A stretch of 38,200 nt of DNA from an uncultured Holophagaceae bacterium (GTDB lineage: Bacteria; Acidobacteriota; Holophagae; Holophagales; Holophagaceae): contig CAIPUA010000195.1 of NCBI GenBank assembly GCA_903868115.1, positions 1 through 38,200 of the forward strand. Direction: 5' to 3'. The notes below the pieces were generated by a model that saw only the letters and a list, made by a program, of their open reading frames with translations, made no database searches and was not told the DNA's origin. Positions 16,068 to 23,767 of the stretch are shown here, in pieces (position 1 is the first letter of the stretch; each line of letters opens with the position of its first letter). A program made the position numbers and the translations under genes.

Positions 16068-17705
16068 CTACGGGCCTGACCAGATCAGCACCGAGCCATC
16101 CACCAGCTTGAGCGCGCCCTGTCCCGCTCGCGACCCCCCGGAGAAAACCCGCTTGGCCTTCATGGGGCCGCTGGAGGCGAGAACTTTTTTCTTTCGGTCC
16201 CAGACCCACACCTGGTCCGTGCCTTCGGGAAAGGCCTCCGAACGGCCGCCCAGCACCAGAGCCTTTTGGGCATCGAGCCGGATGACCAGACTATCCCGAA
16301 GCCCCTTCCCGGGCGGAAAGGGCGGGACACCGGTGAACGTGGCGTCCCTCGTGCTCGGGGCCTTCTTCAAGGAGTCCGTGAAATCCTCCCGCCATCCCAG
16401 GGCCGTGAGATTGCCGGATTGCGGGTCCACGGCGTCCACGATGGGGCCCACGGCGACCACCCTGCCCTCCAGCAACAGCAGGGATTCTGCGCCGGCCCGC
16501 AGCGCCCCGATGTACTGGCACTGGCGGGTCCGGGGATCCCAACGCTCCAGGGCGGGGCCCCAGACGGCAGCACCCAGGACCAGCAGTTGCCGACCCTTCA
16601 GCGGCACCAGGACCGGCGCCAGATAGGCGTTGGCGAGGTGCCCCACCGTGGATGCAGTTCTCAGCCAGTCCTCCATGCCGGTGATTTTGCGGAGGGAAGT
16701 GCTGCGTTCCGCGAGGTAGTAACCACCACCTTCGATCCCTGCCCAGCCGGGCGCAGGCAGTTCCGTGGGCAGGAGCTTTCCGGCGAGAGTGACAGTCTCC
16801 TTGCCTGGATCCAGGATCTCGAGGGTCTCCTCGGAAGCCTCGGCGCTGGCTCCGGAGCCGCCGAAGAGCACCACGCGCCCGTCCGGCAGCAGGGCCGACT
16901 GCGGCCGCGCTCGAGGCTGGAGTTTGGCCTTCCACGCACTCCAGCGACCCTTTCGAGGATTGAAAATTTCGGCGGGGAGACTGGCGGAAACGGACTTCGA
17001 TGGAACCGGGCGCCCTTTGCGGCGCTCAACCTGAGCGTCCGTGGGCCACCCCCCTGTCACCAGCACGCGCCCATCCCCGAGGCGGGTGGCCTTGAAGAGG
17101 ATTCGGGCCTGGCCCAGGCCGCCGGTGGATTTGGGACCCTTGCCCTTCCCGTCCCAGAGCCAGCACATACCTTCCTGGCCATCGATGAGCAGCACGCCCT
17201 CGTCGGTCTCAACGGCATCGGCAGAAAGGGCAAAGCGGACTCCACCGGAAAGGGGCTGGAACTTCCAGGTTCCAGGGTCCAGGATTTCGGCCGGGGCGGG
17301 GGGCTCGGTGCCGCCTACCACCAGCAGGCGACCGTCCTTCAACCGCAGGGCGCGGTGCCCCTGTCGGGCCTGGGCCATGGCAGGCCCCGCCGTGAAGCGG
17401 CGCAGGGCTGGATCGAACCATTCGCAGGACCCACCCTTCAGGCTGCCCCCGGTGATCAGGATCCGACCATCCGGAAAGTCCGTGGCCTGGAAGTCCGCAC
17501 GGTTTTCCTGCATCGCGCCGATGGCGCGGCTTCGGCCAGTATCAAGATCGAGCAGTTCGCCACCAGCCCCGGCGGCGGGGATATCCGGCAGGGCCTTACT
17601 GGGTGCAGGCCTGGTCGCGGGGCGGGCGATTTTCTTCGGGGGGGCGGCCTGAACGAAAGCCAGGGCAGTTCCCGCCAGGAGTGCCGCGAAGAGCCGAAGT
17701 CGCAT
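16068..17705 (-). CDS. Secreted kelch-repeat protein
   Basis: Protein of 545 residues with a signal peptide (LRLFAALLAGTALAFVQA) followed by a proline/alanine-rich segment. At least four kelch-type blades are recognisable by the ending D-G-R-[IVL]-L-[IV]-x-G-G: FPDGRILITGG, LKDGRLLVVGG, LGDGRVLVTGG and LPDGRVVLFGG. More divergent blades follow, such as LDAQKALVLGGRSEAF. It should fold as a beta-propeller outside the cytoplasm, with no catalytic motif seen. I chose the ATG at 17705, whose A is shared with the upstream TGA stop (TGATG) and which has GGAAAGG seven bases ahead; an upstream in-frame start would add 11 residues and lose that coupling. Function is unknown; it travels with a phosphatase and an FAD oxidase. 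Confidence 0.85.
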   Translation of the reverse strand: MRLRLFAALLAGTALAFVQAAPPKKIARPATRPAPSKALPDIPAAGAGGELLDLDTGRSRAIGAMQENRADFQATDFPDGRILITGGSLKGGSCEWFDPALRRFTAGPAMAQARQGHRALRLKDGRLLVVGGTEPPAPAEILDPGTWKFQPLSGGVRFALSADAVETDEGVLLIDGQEGMCWLWDGKGKGPKSTGGLGQARILFKATRLGDGRVLVTGGWPTDAQVERRKGRPVPSKSVSASLPAEIFNPRKGRWSAWKAKLQPRARPQSALLPDGRVVLFGGSGASAEASEETLEILDPGKETVTLAGKLLPTELPAPGWAGIEGGGYYLAERSTSLRKITGMEDWLRTASTVGHLANAYLAPVLVPLKGRQLLVLGAAVWGPALERWDPRTRQCQYIGALRAGAESLLLLEGRVVAVGPIVDAVDPQSGNLTALGWREDFTDSLKKAPSTRDATFTGVPPFPPGKGLRDSLVIRLDAQKALVLGGRSEAFPEGTDQVWVWDRKKKVLASSGPMKAKRVFSGGSRAGQGALKLVDGSVLIWSGP

Positions 17706-19042
17706 CAAATGACCTTTCCGGGATTGAAGATGGCGCAAGGATCCAGGGCCCGCTTGAGGGCCCGCAGGGCCTCGATCTGGTAGGGATCGGACAACGCGAG
17801 AAAGGCCTCGCGCTTGGCGAGCCCGATGCCGTGTTCACCGCTGAGCGTGCCTCCCAGCCGCAGGCAAAGCCGGAAGAGCGCCAGCAGGTGAGCCTCCATG
17901 TCGGCGGGCGGGTAGGCATCGGCGTGCAGGAAGTTCACATGCAGGTTGCCATCACCCAGGTGGCCATAGGTCACCAGAGGCAGCCCCAGAGTCTCGACGC
18001 CCTCGAAGAAGGCGCGCACCTGGCTGCGCGGCACGACGATGTCCTCGCTCACTTTGTGGGGAAATCGCTCCTTCAAAATCACGCTGGTCTGGCGGCGAAT
18101 GGCCCAGAGGGCCTCGCGTTGGCGCGCATCGGTGGCGCTCTGAAGCTCCTCGGAGACAGGCCCGAGCAGGTCCAGCACGCGTTCCAGGAAGGCATCGGAA
18201 CCGCAACCCGGGTCGTCGAATTCAATCAGTGCCAGAGCCTGCCCAGGCATCCGACGGGCCTCCTCGGGGCCAAAACGGCGCAGCAGTTCAAGCACCTCCG
18301 GATCCCAGAATTCGAAGGCGCTGGCCAGCAGTCCTGCGCTTACCAGCAGCGCAGGCAGTTCCAGGAGCGCGTGCCAGTCGCGGGCGGGCAGGAGGAGCGT
18401 GAGGCACTCTGCGGGGGCTGGGATCAGGCGGACCGTGGCACCCAGGATGATGCCGAAGATGCCCTCACTGCCCACCAGAAGTTGAGCGAGGGCGGGGCCC
18501 GCGTTGTTCTTGACGGTGGGGATTCCGAAGGTGTGGATCTCGCCATCGGCCATCAAGGCCTCCACAGCCAGCACCCAGTGGCGGGTCATGCCGTATTTGC
18601 AGGCCCCCGGCCCGCCCGCGTTGGTGGCGAGACTGCCACCAAAGGCGCACTGGTCCCACGAATTCGGATCGGGTGGATAGAAGAGCCCATGGGCCGAAGC
18701 CGCGGCCTTGACATCTTTCAGGAGGGCACTGGAGGGGGCCTTCAGGGTCATGTCCGGGCGGGAGATCAGAATCTCGCCGGGCCACTCGTTCAGGTCCACC
18801 ACGACGCTGCGTTCCGTGGGCACGCAGCCGCCCGCCTTTCCCGTACCCGCGCCCCGGGGCACCAGGGCGAAGCCGTCGGTCTGGGCACGACGGACGAGTT
18901 CCCTCAAGGCCTGGGGGCCGCGCGGCTTCACGATGGCGAGAGGCAGAGGACCTTGGAGATGGGACTCATCGCGGCGGTAGGCCTCCATGGCCTCGACCTC
19001 GAGGATCACACTGGCTTGGGGAAGTTCTGGGAAGGAATGCAT
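17705..19042 (-). CDS. FAD-linked oxidase (GlcD / D-lactate dehydrogenase type)
   Basis: Flavoprotein of 445 residues in the vanillyl-alcohol oxidase superfamily, whose members oxidise 2-hydroxy acids such as glycolate or D-lactate. The FAD-binding domain has VPRGAGTGKAGG, then FGGSLATNAGGPGACKYG and VGSEGIFGIILGATVRL. The C-terminal FAD-oxidase domain has VTYGHLGDGNLHVNFL and LSGEHGIGLAKRE, both typical of the family. No iron-sulfur domain is fused and no GlcE/GlcF-like gene is adjacent. Its ATG is four bases downstream of the phosphatase stop and its own stop overlaps the kelch start, so the three are tightly coupled. Substrate is unknown; the neighbours make an acid derived from phosphoester or glycerol breakdown a reasonable guess only. 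Confidence 0.88.
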   Translation of the reverse strand: MHSFPELPQASVILEVEAMEAYRRDESHLQGPLPLAIVKPRGPQALRELVRRAQTDGFALVPRGAGTGKAGGCVPTERSVVVDLNEWPGEILISRPDMTLKAPSSALLKDVKAAASAHGLFYPPDPNSWDQCAFGGSLATNAGGPGACKYGMTRHWVLAVEALMADGEIHTFGIPTVKNNAGPALAQLLVGSEGIFGIILGATVRLIPAPAECLTLLLPARDWHALLELPALLVSAGLLASAFEFWDPEVLELLRRFGPEEARRMPGQALALIEFDDPGCGSDAFLERVLDLLGPVSEELQSATDARQREALWAIRRQTSVILKERFPHKVSEDIVVPRSQVRAFFEGVETLGLPLVTYGHLGDGNLHVNFLHADAYPPADMEAHLLALFRLCLRLGGTLSGEHGIGLAKREAFLALSDPYQIEALRALKRALDPCAIFNPGKVI

Positions 19043-19046
19043 GGTT

Positions 19047-20663
19047 TCAAGGCTTGCGGCGCCGAAGTTCCAGGGGCTTGCCGTCCAGGGCTTCGGGAGG
19101 GTTGATGCCCAGTTCCCGGGCGAGGGTCGGGGCCAGATCGACGATTCGGACTGGCTCTAAGCGTGTTTCCGCCTTCCACGGGCCCCAGAACACCAGGGGC
19201 ACCCGGCGGTCCGTGTCCTGAGGATGCCCGTGGTTGGACGGGTGGGAAGGATCATCCACCATCACGAAGGGGCGGAAGGCCAGCAGAAGATCTCCGGAGC
19301 GGCCCGGCACATAGCTCAGCCGCAGACGCTCGCGCATGGGACGGCCCGCAGGATTCGGATTCGCCGCGGGATCGAGGGCTTCCAACTGCTCCGCTGAGCA
19401 GGCCTCGGCCACATCGGGGTCCTTTCGCGCAATTTCCACGGCCAGACGCAACACCTCGCTGCGGCTCTGGCCGCTGGCGCGTAGGCCGACCTCGTCCAGA
19501 TAGAGCTGTTGGGAATCCGTCTCCCGGAACAGGGGCAGTTCCGTGCCCAGCCGCTGGCCGACCGCGCGATCGAGGGCACGCCCCCAGGCGCGGATATCCA
19601 GGCGCTTGGACGCGATCCCCTGGGCCTGGAGCCGTTCTGGAAAATCGCCGCAGCCATGATCCGCCGTCAGGACCACCCAAACCCCAGGGACGCGGGCGCG
19701 CAGGCGTGTGAGGAAGGTGCCGAGGGCCTTATCCAATCGACGAATCTGATCCCGCATTTCGGGGCCCTGGGTGCCGAAGTCATGGCCCACATAGTCCGTG
19801 GCGGAGAGCCCCAGGGCGAGCAGATCCACGCCCCGCCTGCGCCCGAGGTTCTCGTTTTCGATGAGGGCATCCGCGGCTTCGAGGATGCGCTGGTCGAAGA
19901 AAGGCGAGGCCTTGAAGCGGTCCCAGAAAGCACTGTCCAGCGGCATTCCCACGGCCTGAACTAGGCGCGGTAGGCCGAAAACTATCGGCTTGCCATGGAT
20001 GATGAAGGTGCCGCCGGGCTCCGGTTGCCCGCTGGAGGCGTCCCAGAAAAAGCTGTCGGCCTGAATCCGCTCGAGCAACCCCCGATTGTGTGCATGAAGC
20101 CACTCGGGCAGGGCCTTCGCGTTGGCCGTGGAGGTGGTGAAACCCACGCCCGGTTCAAACCAATAGATGCCGTCTCCCTCCGCGCCAGCCATGAAAAGGG
20201 CCGCCCGGTCCTTCCCGGTCATGGCAAAGCTGCGCCCACCGGCAATCTGGGCACGCACCCACTGGCCGAGGGTGCCGCCGCGGAAGTGCAGCGTGCTGGC
20301 ACCGCGAGTCGGCGCACCCAGGATCGGGGAGGCAGGATCGTTCACGCAGAACACCCATTTCCCCGTCGTCCGGTCCAGCCAGCGATTCTCGGTGATGCCC
20401 GTATGGGCCGGAAAGCGCCCCGTCAGGATCACCGAATGGCCCGGTCCTGTCTCGGTGTAGCCATGGTCCTGGTAGGCCGACTGGAAGGTCGTGCCTTCAC
20501 GGGCGAGTTGGCCGAGCCCACCCGGCAGGTCCTTCCCCCAGCGGGCCATGAGCTCCGCCGAGAACTGATCGACGGAAATGACGACGACCAAGGGGGGACG
20601 TGGCGCCGCAAAAATCGGCACAGACAAGAGCAGCCAAAAGAGGACAGACAAGAGCGGGCGCAT
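19047..20663 (-). CDS. Secreted alkaline phosphatase / phosphodiesterase family (PafA-like)
   Basis: Enzyme of 538 residues in the alkaline phosphatase superfamily that should release phosphate from organic phosphoesters in the periplasm. It starts with a signal peptide (LLSVLFWLLLSVPIFAAP). The first metal Asp is in VVVISVDQ, the threonine nucleophile in the stretch YTETGPGHSVILTGRFPAH, and further zinc ligands in SATDYVGHDFG and LTADHGCGDF, with the last His near SNHGHPQDTD. This pattern fits the Thr-nucleophile PafA branch rather than the Ser-nucleophile PhoA branch. The ATG at 20663 has GGAGG upstream. It heads a tight same-strand operon with an FAD oxidase, a kelch protein and a GDPD. 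No Pho-box was identified in the 19 bases between its start and the upstream hairpin. Confidence 0.86.
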   Translation of the reverse strand: MRPLLSVLFWLLLSVPIFAAPRPPLVVVISVDQFSAELMARWGKDLPGGLGQLAREGTTFQSAYQDHGYTETGPGHSVILTGRFPAHTGITENRWLDRTTGKWVFCVNDPASPILGAPTRGASTLHFRGGTLGQWVRAQIAGGRSFAMTGKDRAALFMAGAEGDGIYWFEPGVGFTTSTANAKALPEWLHAHNRGLLERIQADSFFWDASSGQPEPGGTFIIHGKPIVFGLPRLVQAVGMPLDSAFWDRFKASPFFDQRILEAADALIENENLGRRRGVDLLALGLSATDYVGHDFGTQGPEMRDQIRRLDKALGTFLTRLRARVPGVWVVLTADHGCGDFPERLQAQGIASKRLDIRAWGRALDRAVGQRLGTELPLFRETDSQQLYLDEVGLRASGQSRSEVLRLAVEIARKDPDVAEACSAEQLEALDPAANPNPAGRPMRERLRLSYVPGRSGDLLLAFRPFVMVDDPSHPSNHGHPQDTDRRVPLVFWGPWKAETRLEPVRIVDLAPTLARELGINPPEALDGKPLELRRRKP

Positions 20664-20682
20664 GGAGCCTCCGCATCCAGTA

Positions 20683-20720
20683 TTACGAAAGGGCTCCGCT
20701 ATTGCGGAACCCTTTCGTAA
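20683..20720. terminator. Long hairpin between the regulator operon and the phosphatase operon
   Basis: Seventeen-base arms (20683-20699 and 20704-20720) pair with a single mismatch around a TATT loop. On the minus strand it begins 12 bases after the winged-helix gene and ends 20 bases before the phosphatase start, so it probably ends the upstream transcript. The T-run expected of a strong intrinsic terminator is lacking, so it could instead be a regulatory or repeat element. Confidence 0.5.
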
Positions 20721-20731
20721 ATGGCCTTGCC

Positions 20732-21034
20732 TCAGCCCGATTCCCCTCCTCCCAAGATTTCTTTCAGGGCAGCCACATGCTGCTGGAAGGCGGTCCGGCC
20801 CTCCGCCGTCAGGTGCAGGTAGGTGCGGGGTTTGCGATCCACGAAGGTCTTGTCCTGAACCAGATAGCCCGCCTCTTCCAGCTTCAGGAGATGGGCGCCC
20901 AGATTGCCATCAGAGAGTTTCAGGAGGTTCTTCAGATAGGTGAAATCAACTCGGGCGTCCGCATCGAGCACCGCCAGGGACGAAACGATCCGCAGGCGAA
21001 CGGTCTGGTGGATGATCTCATTGAGTTCTGCCAT
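20732..21034 (-). CDS. Winged-helix transcriptional regulator
   Basis: Small DNA-binding protein of 100 residues of the MarR/ArsR-like winged-helix type (the short form that is a single wHTH domain). The N-terminal helix IIHQTVRLRIVSSLAVLD is followed by the recognition region YLKNLLKLSDGNLGAHLLKL and a wing in YLVQDKTFVDRKPRTYLHLT. There are no metal-binding cysteines, so it is not a metal-sensing ArsR. It starts three bases after the stop of the membrane protein gene and is the last gene of a three-gene unit. It is the natural candidate to bind the inverted repeat at the head of this unit (22268-22302), which would make it autoregulatory. That link is inference. Confidence 0.85.
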   Translation of the reverse strand: MAELNEIIHQTVRLRIVSSLAVLDADARVDFTYLKNLLKLSDGNLGAHLLKLEEAGYLVQDKTFVDRKPRTYLHLTAEGRTAFQQHVAALKEILGGGESG

Positions 21035-21037
21035 GGC

Positions 21038-21622
21038 TCACTTCCAGCGGAGCTTAACGTAGAGGCCCGGCACGAAGAGACCGCCCCCGCCGAAGACCGC
21101 CATCCAAAGCATGAAATAACGAGGCGGAAGATAGGACCACCCCACCAAGGTCGCCACGGTGACCACCAACCCGATGAAGCTGAGGATCGGGACCTTCAGC
21201 CAGATGCCCATCAGCACATAGCCCAGCATGAGGATGCAGACGATGAGGGTCAGTTCATCCACGCCGTGCTTCCGGGGAATCAGGAGTCCGAGCACCAACG
21301 CGTATATTATGACCACCAGCCAGAAGAGGGAGACCTGGCCCAGCAGCTTGCGGGCCTGTTCGCTCTGGACCATGCCCTGTCTGTAGTGCCGAACGCCCGC
21401 CACCACGGTTGCCACAATGCCCAGGCCGGGAAGGACCATCCAGATCCGGCCCGTTTCCCGGGGAATCACATAGCTCAAGGTGAATCCAAGGATCCAGATG
21501 GCACCCCAGAGCAGCAGATTGGTACCCATCTGACTTCCGGCCAGGGCCTTGCGAGTCAGGCGGGCCACCTGATCAATATCGGCCAAGGCTTCTCTGGCTT
21601 CGTCCTGGGTGAGGGGGGTCAT
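21038..21622 (-). CDS. Predicted inner-membrane protein of unknown function
   Basis: Protein of 194 residues with about five to six hydrophobic segments after a short acidic cytoplasmic N-terminus (LTQDEAREALADIDQV). Examples are TNLLLWGAIWILGFTLSYV, VSLFWLVVIIYALVLGLLI, LTLIVCILMLGYVLMGIWL and ILSFIGLVVTVATLVGW. I recognise no catalytic or transport motif. The ATG at 21622 has AGGAG six bases upstream; the frame remains open further upstream but without a site. It lies between an exported GyrI-like protein and a small winged-helix regulator. Genes of this sort are often paired with short wHTH regulators, but what the pair senses is not known. Confidence 0.75.
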   Translation of the reverse strand: MTPLTQDEAREALADIDQVARLTRKALAGSQMGTNLLLWGAIWILGFTLSYVIPRETGRIWMVLPGLGIVATVVAGVRHYRQGMVQSEQARKLLGQVSLFWLVVIIYALVLGLLIPRKHGVDELTLIVCILMLGYVLMGIWLKVPILSFIGLVVTVATLVGWSYLPPRYFMLWMAVFGGGGLFVPGLYVKLRWK

Positions 21623-21659
21623 GGTCGCTCCTGCTCGGTCAAGTCTAGAGGACCCGCGG

Positions 21660-22220
21660 TCATCGGATGCCAACCTGGATCAGCATCACGTTGTTGGTGG
21701 ATGCTTCGCTCTCCCAGAGGAGGATCATCTGACGGGATTCCGGCAAGGGGATCTTTCCGCAGGCCCGCAGGGTCGGATACAGCGTTTCGTAGACCTTTCC
21801 GATTTTCGTAAAGGAGCCTGTGAACAAGGTGGTGGCACAGGTGAAGGGCGCCAGTGTCCGCACCTTGCAGTCGGCAGAGGCCTGGGTGCCCTTGGGAACC
21901 AGCACACCCACTTCCAGGTTGAAGATCTTCTCGGGATCGCCGGTCATCCCGTGGTAGACCACCTGGAGGGGCCCCAGGCTGGCCAGGCCGGAGGCAGCGA
22001 GGGCCTTCTGAAGCTGGGGCACCATCTGTTCCATCCGGGCCGACAGACTGTTTTGAGTGGCCTCGGCGGCCAGATGGAAGAAGGTGCCCTCCGCGAAGGT
22101 CTGGACAGCTGCGGGTCCGGTGAAGAAGGCGGGCTTCTCCAGCAGCCTGCCGGGAACCTCCGGACCGGCCGCCACGAGCGTGGCACAGCAGAGGGAGAGA
22201 AGGAAACGGGAAGGGGTCAT
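21660..22220 (-). CDS. Exported GyrI-like small-molecule-binding domain protein
   Basis: Protein of 186 residues with a signal peptide (SRFLLSLCCATLVAAGPEV) followed by a domain that resembles the GyrI/SOUL/AraC effector-binding fold. Matching features are an internal duplication of the type seen in that fold, the central VVYHGMTGDPEKIFNLEVGV strand pair, and the ending ESRQMILLWESEASTNNVML. In regulators this fold binds hydrophobic ligands; here it is alone and outside the cytoplasm. The ATG at 22220 has AGGAGG about five bases upstream. It is the first gene of a unit with a membrane protein and a winged-helix regulator and lies 48 bases downstream of an inverted repeat that overlaps the likely promoter. 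Ligand and function are unknown. Confidence 0.7.
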   Translation of the reverse strand: MTPSRFLLSLCCATLVAAGPEVPGRLLEKPAFFTGPAAVQTFAEGTFFHLAAEATQNSLSARMEQMVPQLQKALAASGLASLGPLQVVYHGMTGDPEKIFNLEVGVLVPKGTQASADCKVRTLAPFTCATTLFTGSFTKIGKVYETLYPTLRACGKIPLPESRQMILLWESEASTNNVMLIQVGIR

Positions 22221-22267
22221 GGGGGCCTCCTTTTAGGCCAGGTGCAGAGATCGTCAAGGCGTCATTG

Positions 22268-22302
22268 CCATAGATTACTCTGCAATCCAGAGTAATCTAT
22301 GG
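22268..22302. promoter_or_regulatory. Probable operator: 15-bp-arm perfect inverted repeat
   Basis: Two perfect 15-base arms, CCATAGATTACTCTG and CAGAGTAATCTATGG, flank a five-base spacer. The element is AT-rich in an otherwise GC-rich region and overlaps the predicted -10 and start site of the promoter that reads leftward into the GyrI-like gene. That position fits a repressor site, most simply for the winged-helix protein at the end of the same operon. Confidence 0.65.
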
Positions 22303-22316
22303 ATTTTTAAAGTCAA
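22289..22316 (-). promoter_or_regulatory. Predicted sigma-70 type promoter for the GyrI-like operon
   Basis: Reading leftward, TTGACT (22316-22311) matches the -35 consensus in five of six bases and is separated by 16 bases from TACTCT (22294-22289), a weak -10. Transcription would start near 22282, inside the inverted repeat, about 60 bases before the ATG at 22220. Confidence 0.5.
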
Positions 22317-22669
22317 GCCTTGCTCGAATAAATATCGCCGCGTGGGTCGCGCATGACGGGTTTCCTGGAAAACAGTGAAGATCCCAAAAACTGTGCTGCA
22401 ATACGGAATGAACATGCGTCGAGCAACTTGGAGCAAGTGACGCAAGGAGCGTAATTTGGGCAAGGGCGCGGGCGGCTATCGAAGGTGGGCATCTGGCCGA
22501 TTTCTTGCTGCCTTTCTCGCTGTGAAGTTCCTCCCTCCGGGGTTCTGGTCCCAAATTCATTTGCTGGCTACACTTTCCCGAGGCTCCACCACCCGCTGTT
22601 GGGCCATCCTGTTCCTCAGCCTTCCAACCTCCCGGGCCCCTTGCGGCCCTTCCCTTTCAAGGAGTTTCC
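22317..22669. other. Intergenic stretch without a convincing gene
   Basis: About 350 bases between the GyrI-like operon promoter and the cytochrome gene. The left part (to about 22420) is AT-richer than the surroundings. Only very short frames are present and none has both a ribosome binding site and a recognisable product. TACACT at 22569-22574 could be a -10 for the cytochrome gene, giving a leader of roughly 90 bases, but no -35 was found. A small RNA cannot be excluded from sequence alone. Confidence 0.5.
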
Positions 22670-22894
22670 ATGCGTCGTTTCGTGCTCATCGCCGTCGCCC
22701 TGCTCGTGGCCGGAGTCGCTGAGGCCAAGCCCTCCACCGTCAAGGGCGCGCTGTGCAAGGCCTGCCATGCCATGCCGCCCAAGAAGGACAATCTCAACGC
22801 CAAGAGCATCGAGATGATGAAGAAGTACAAGGAAGCCGATTGCAAGAACTGCCACGGCTGGGCCGATGGCAAGCTGACCTCCAAGAAGGCCTGA
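22670..22894 (+). CDS. Very small periplasmic dihaem c-type cytochrome
   Basis: Electron-carrier protein of only 74 residues. A signal peptide (residues 1-19, ending AEA) leaves a mature chain of about 55 residues carrying two c-haem attachment sites, CKACH (29-33) and CKNCH (58-62). The only two histidines are those in the CxxCH motifs, so the sixth ligands must be something else, for instance Met35, Met49 or Met50, or come from a partner. The mature part is lysine-rich and should be strongly basic. The ATG is preceded by AAGGAG at seven bases and the gene ends at a strong terminator, so it is probably monocistronic. A role as a periplasmic shuttle in anaerobic or metal respiration is plausible but inferred. 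Confidence 0.88.
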   Translation: MRRFVLIAVALLVAGVAEAKPSTVKGALCKACHAMPPKKDNLNAKSIEMMKKYKEADCKNCHGWADGKLTSKKA

Positions 22895-22913
22895 AAATCC
22901 CTTTGAAAGCTCC

Positions 22914-22946
22914 TTAAAAACGGCGCCCGATGGGCGCCGTTTTTAA
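22914..22946. terminator. Strong bidirectional rho-independent terminator
   Basis: Perfect 15-base arms with a three-base GAT loop: AAAAA plus a GC core CGGCGCCC pairs with GGGCGCCG plus TTTTT. It has A and T runs on the correct sides for both strands. It sits between the cytochrome gene (+) and the convergent mqnD (-) and overlaps the mqnD stop codon. Confidence 0.93.
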
Positions 22947-23767
22947 CCCTGGATCCAGACGGGCTCGAGCCCCAGCAGTTCCGTCACAGCCTGGCGGCCG
23001 CGGGGGCCGGGGTCCTCGGTGAAGTCGTTGACCCAGCCCTGCACATAGCGGCTGATCATCTCCCGGTCCATGCCCCGGCCGAAGGATTGCGAATAGTCCA
23101 CACTCTCCCCGTGGCGCTGGCGGGCCATTGCAACGCTTTTGCGCATCACCCGGGCAAATTGCAACTTCAAGGCGCTCGAAAGGTCTTTTCGGATGGCGTT
23201 CCCCCCCATGGGAAGGGGCAGATCGAAGGCCTCTTTCCACCAGCCCCCCAGATCGACCACTTTGTGCAGGCCAAGGTGCTGGTACATGAGTTGGCTTTCG
23301 TGAATGAGCAGGCCGGCCGGGTAGCGCCCCTCCGCCACGGCAGGCAGGATCTCGTCGAAGGGCAGCAGCTCGATGCGAGGTTCGAAGCCCAGCGTGGCGG
23401 TCCAACGGCGCAGGGCCAGGTAGGCGCTGGTGCGCAGCCCGGGAATCACCAGGGTCAGCCCGGCCAGTTCCGCGGGTGCCAGGGCCGCCTTGGCCACCAC
23501 AATCGGTCCGGTGCCTTCCTGGATGCTGCTGCCGGCTGTAAGCAAGTCGTAGTGAGCCTTCACCTCGGGATAGGCACCGAAGCTGATGGCCGTCACATCG
23601 TAGCGGCCCTCCGTGGCCTCGGCATTGAGGGTTTCGATGTCCTTGCGGACGAATTCGAACTCGAAGCCTGCCCGGTCAGGATCGTCCTCCATCCAGCCCA
23701 GCGCGAGAGGCGCCATCATGTAAGCGTCATCGGAATCGGGACTGTGGGCGATCACGACGCGAGTCAC
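22943..23767 (-). CDS. mqnD: 1,4-dihydroxy-6-naphthoate synthase (menaquinone, futalosine pathway)
   Basis: MqnD converts cyclic dehypoxanthinyl futalosine to 1,4-dihydroxy-6-naphthoate in the alternative menaquinone pathway. The protein has the periplasmic-binding-protein-like fold of MqnA/MqnD. Characteristic segments are AHSPDSDDAYMMAPL at the N-terminus, YDVTAISFGAYPEV, GTGPIVVAKAAL, GLLIHESQLMYQHLGL with the family His, and LPLPMGGNAIRKDL. Length is 274 residues, normal for MqnD. The start is a GTG at 23767 whose bases overlap the stop of the TPR gene (GTGA), so it is translationally coupled to it. No other menaquinone genes are in the window. Its presence indicates that this organism makes menaquinone by the futalosine route. 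Confidence 0.9.
   Translation of the reverse strand: MTRVVIAHSPDSDDAYMMAPLALGWMEDDPDRAGFEFEFVRKDIETLNAEATEGRYDVTAISFGAYPEVKAHYDLLTAGSSIQEGTGPIVVAKAALAPAELAGLTLVIPGLRTSAYLALRRWTATLGFEPRIELLPFDEILPAVAEGRYPAGLLIHESQLMYQHLGLHKVVDLGGWWKEAFDLPLPMGGNAIRKDLSSALKLQFARVMRKSVAMARQRHGESVDYSQSFGRGMDREMISRYVQGWVNDFTEDPGPRGRQAVTELLGLEPVWIQG

Noticed and set aside
16266-17783. Plus-strand frame of about 505 codons opposite the kelch gene, and a ~500-codon frame at 17603-19105 opposite the FAD oxidase
   Set aside because: Low-complexity Gly/Arg/Pro composition, no ribosome binding site at the start, and complete overlap with well-supported minus-strand genes.
22275-22463. Short minus-strand frame of 62 codons overlapping the inverted repeat
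   Set aside because: No ribosome binding site, no recognisable motif, and it would run through the predicted promoter and operator.
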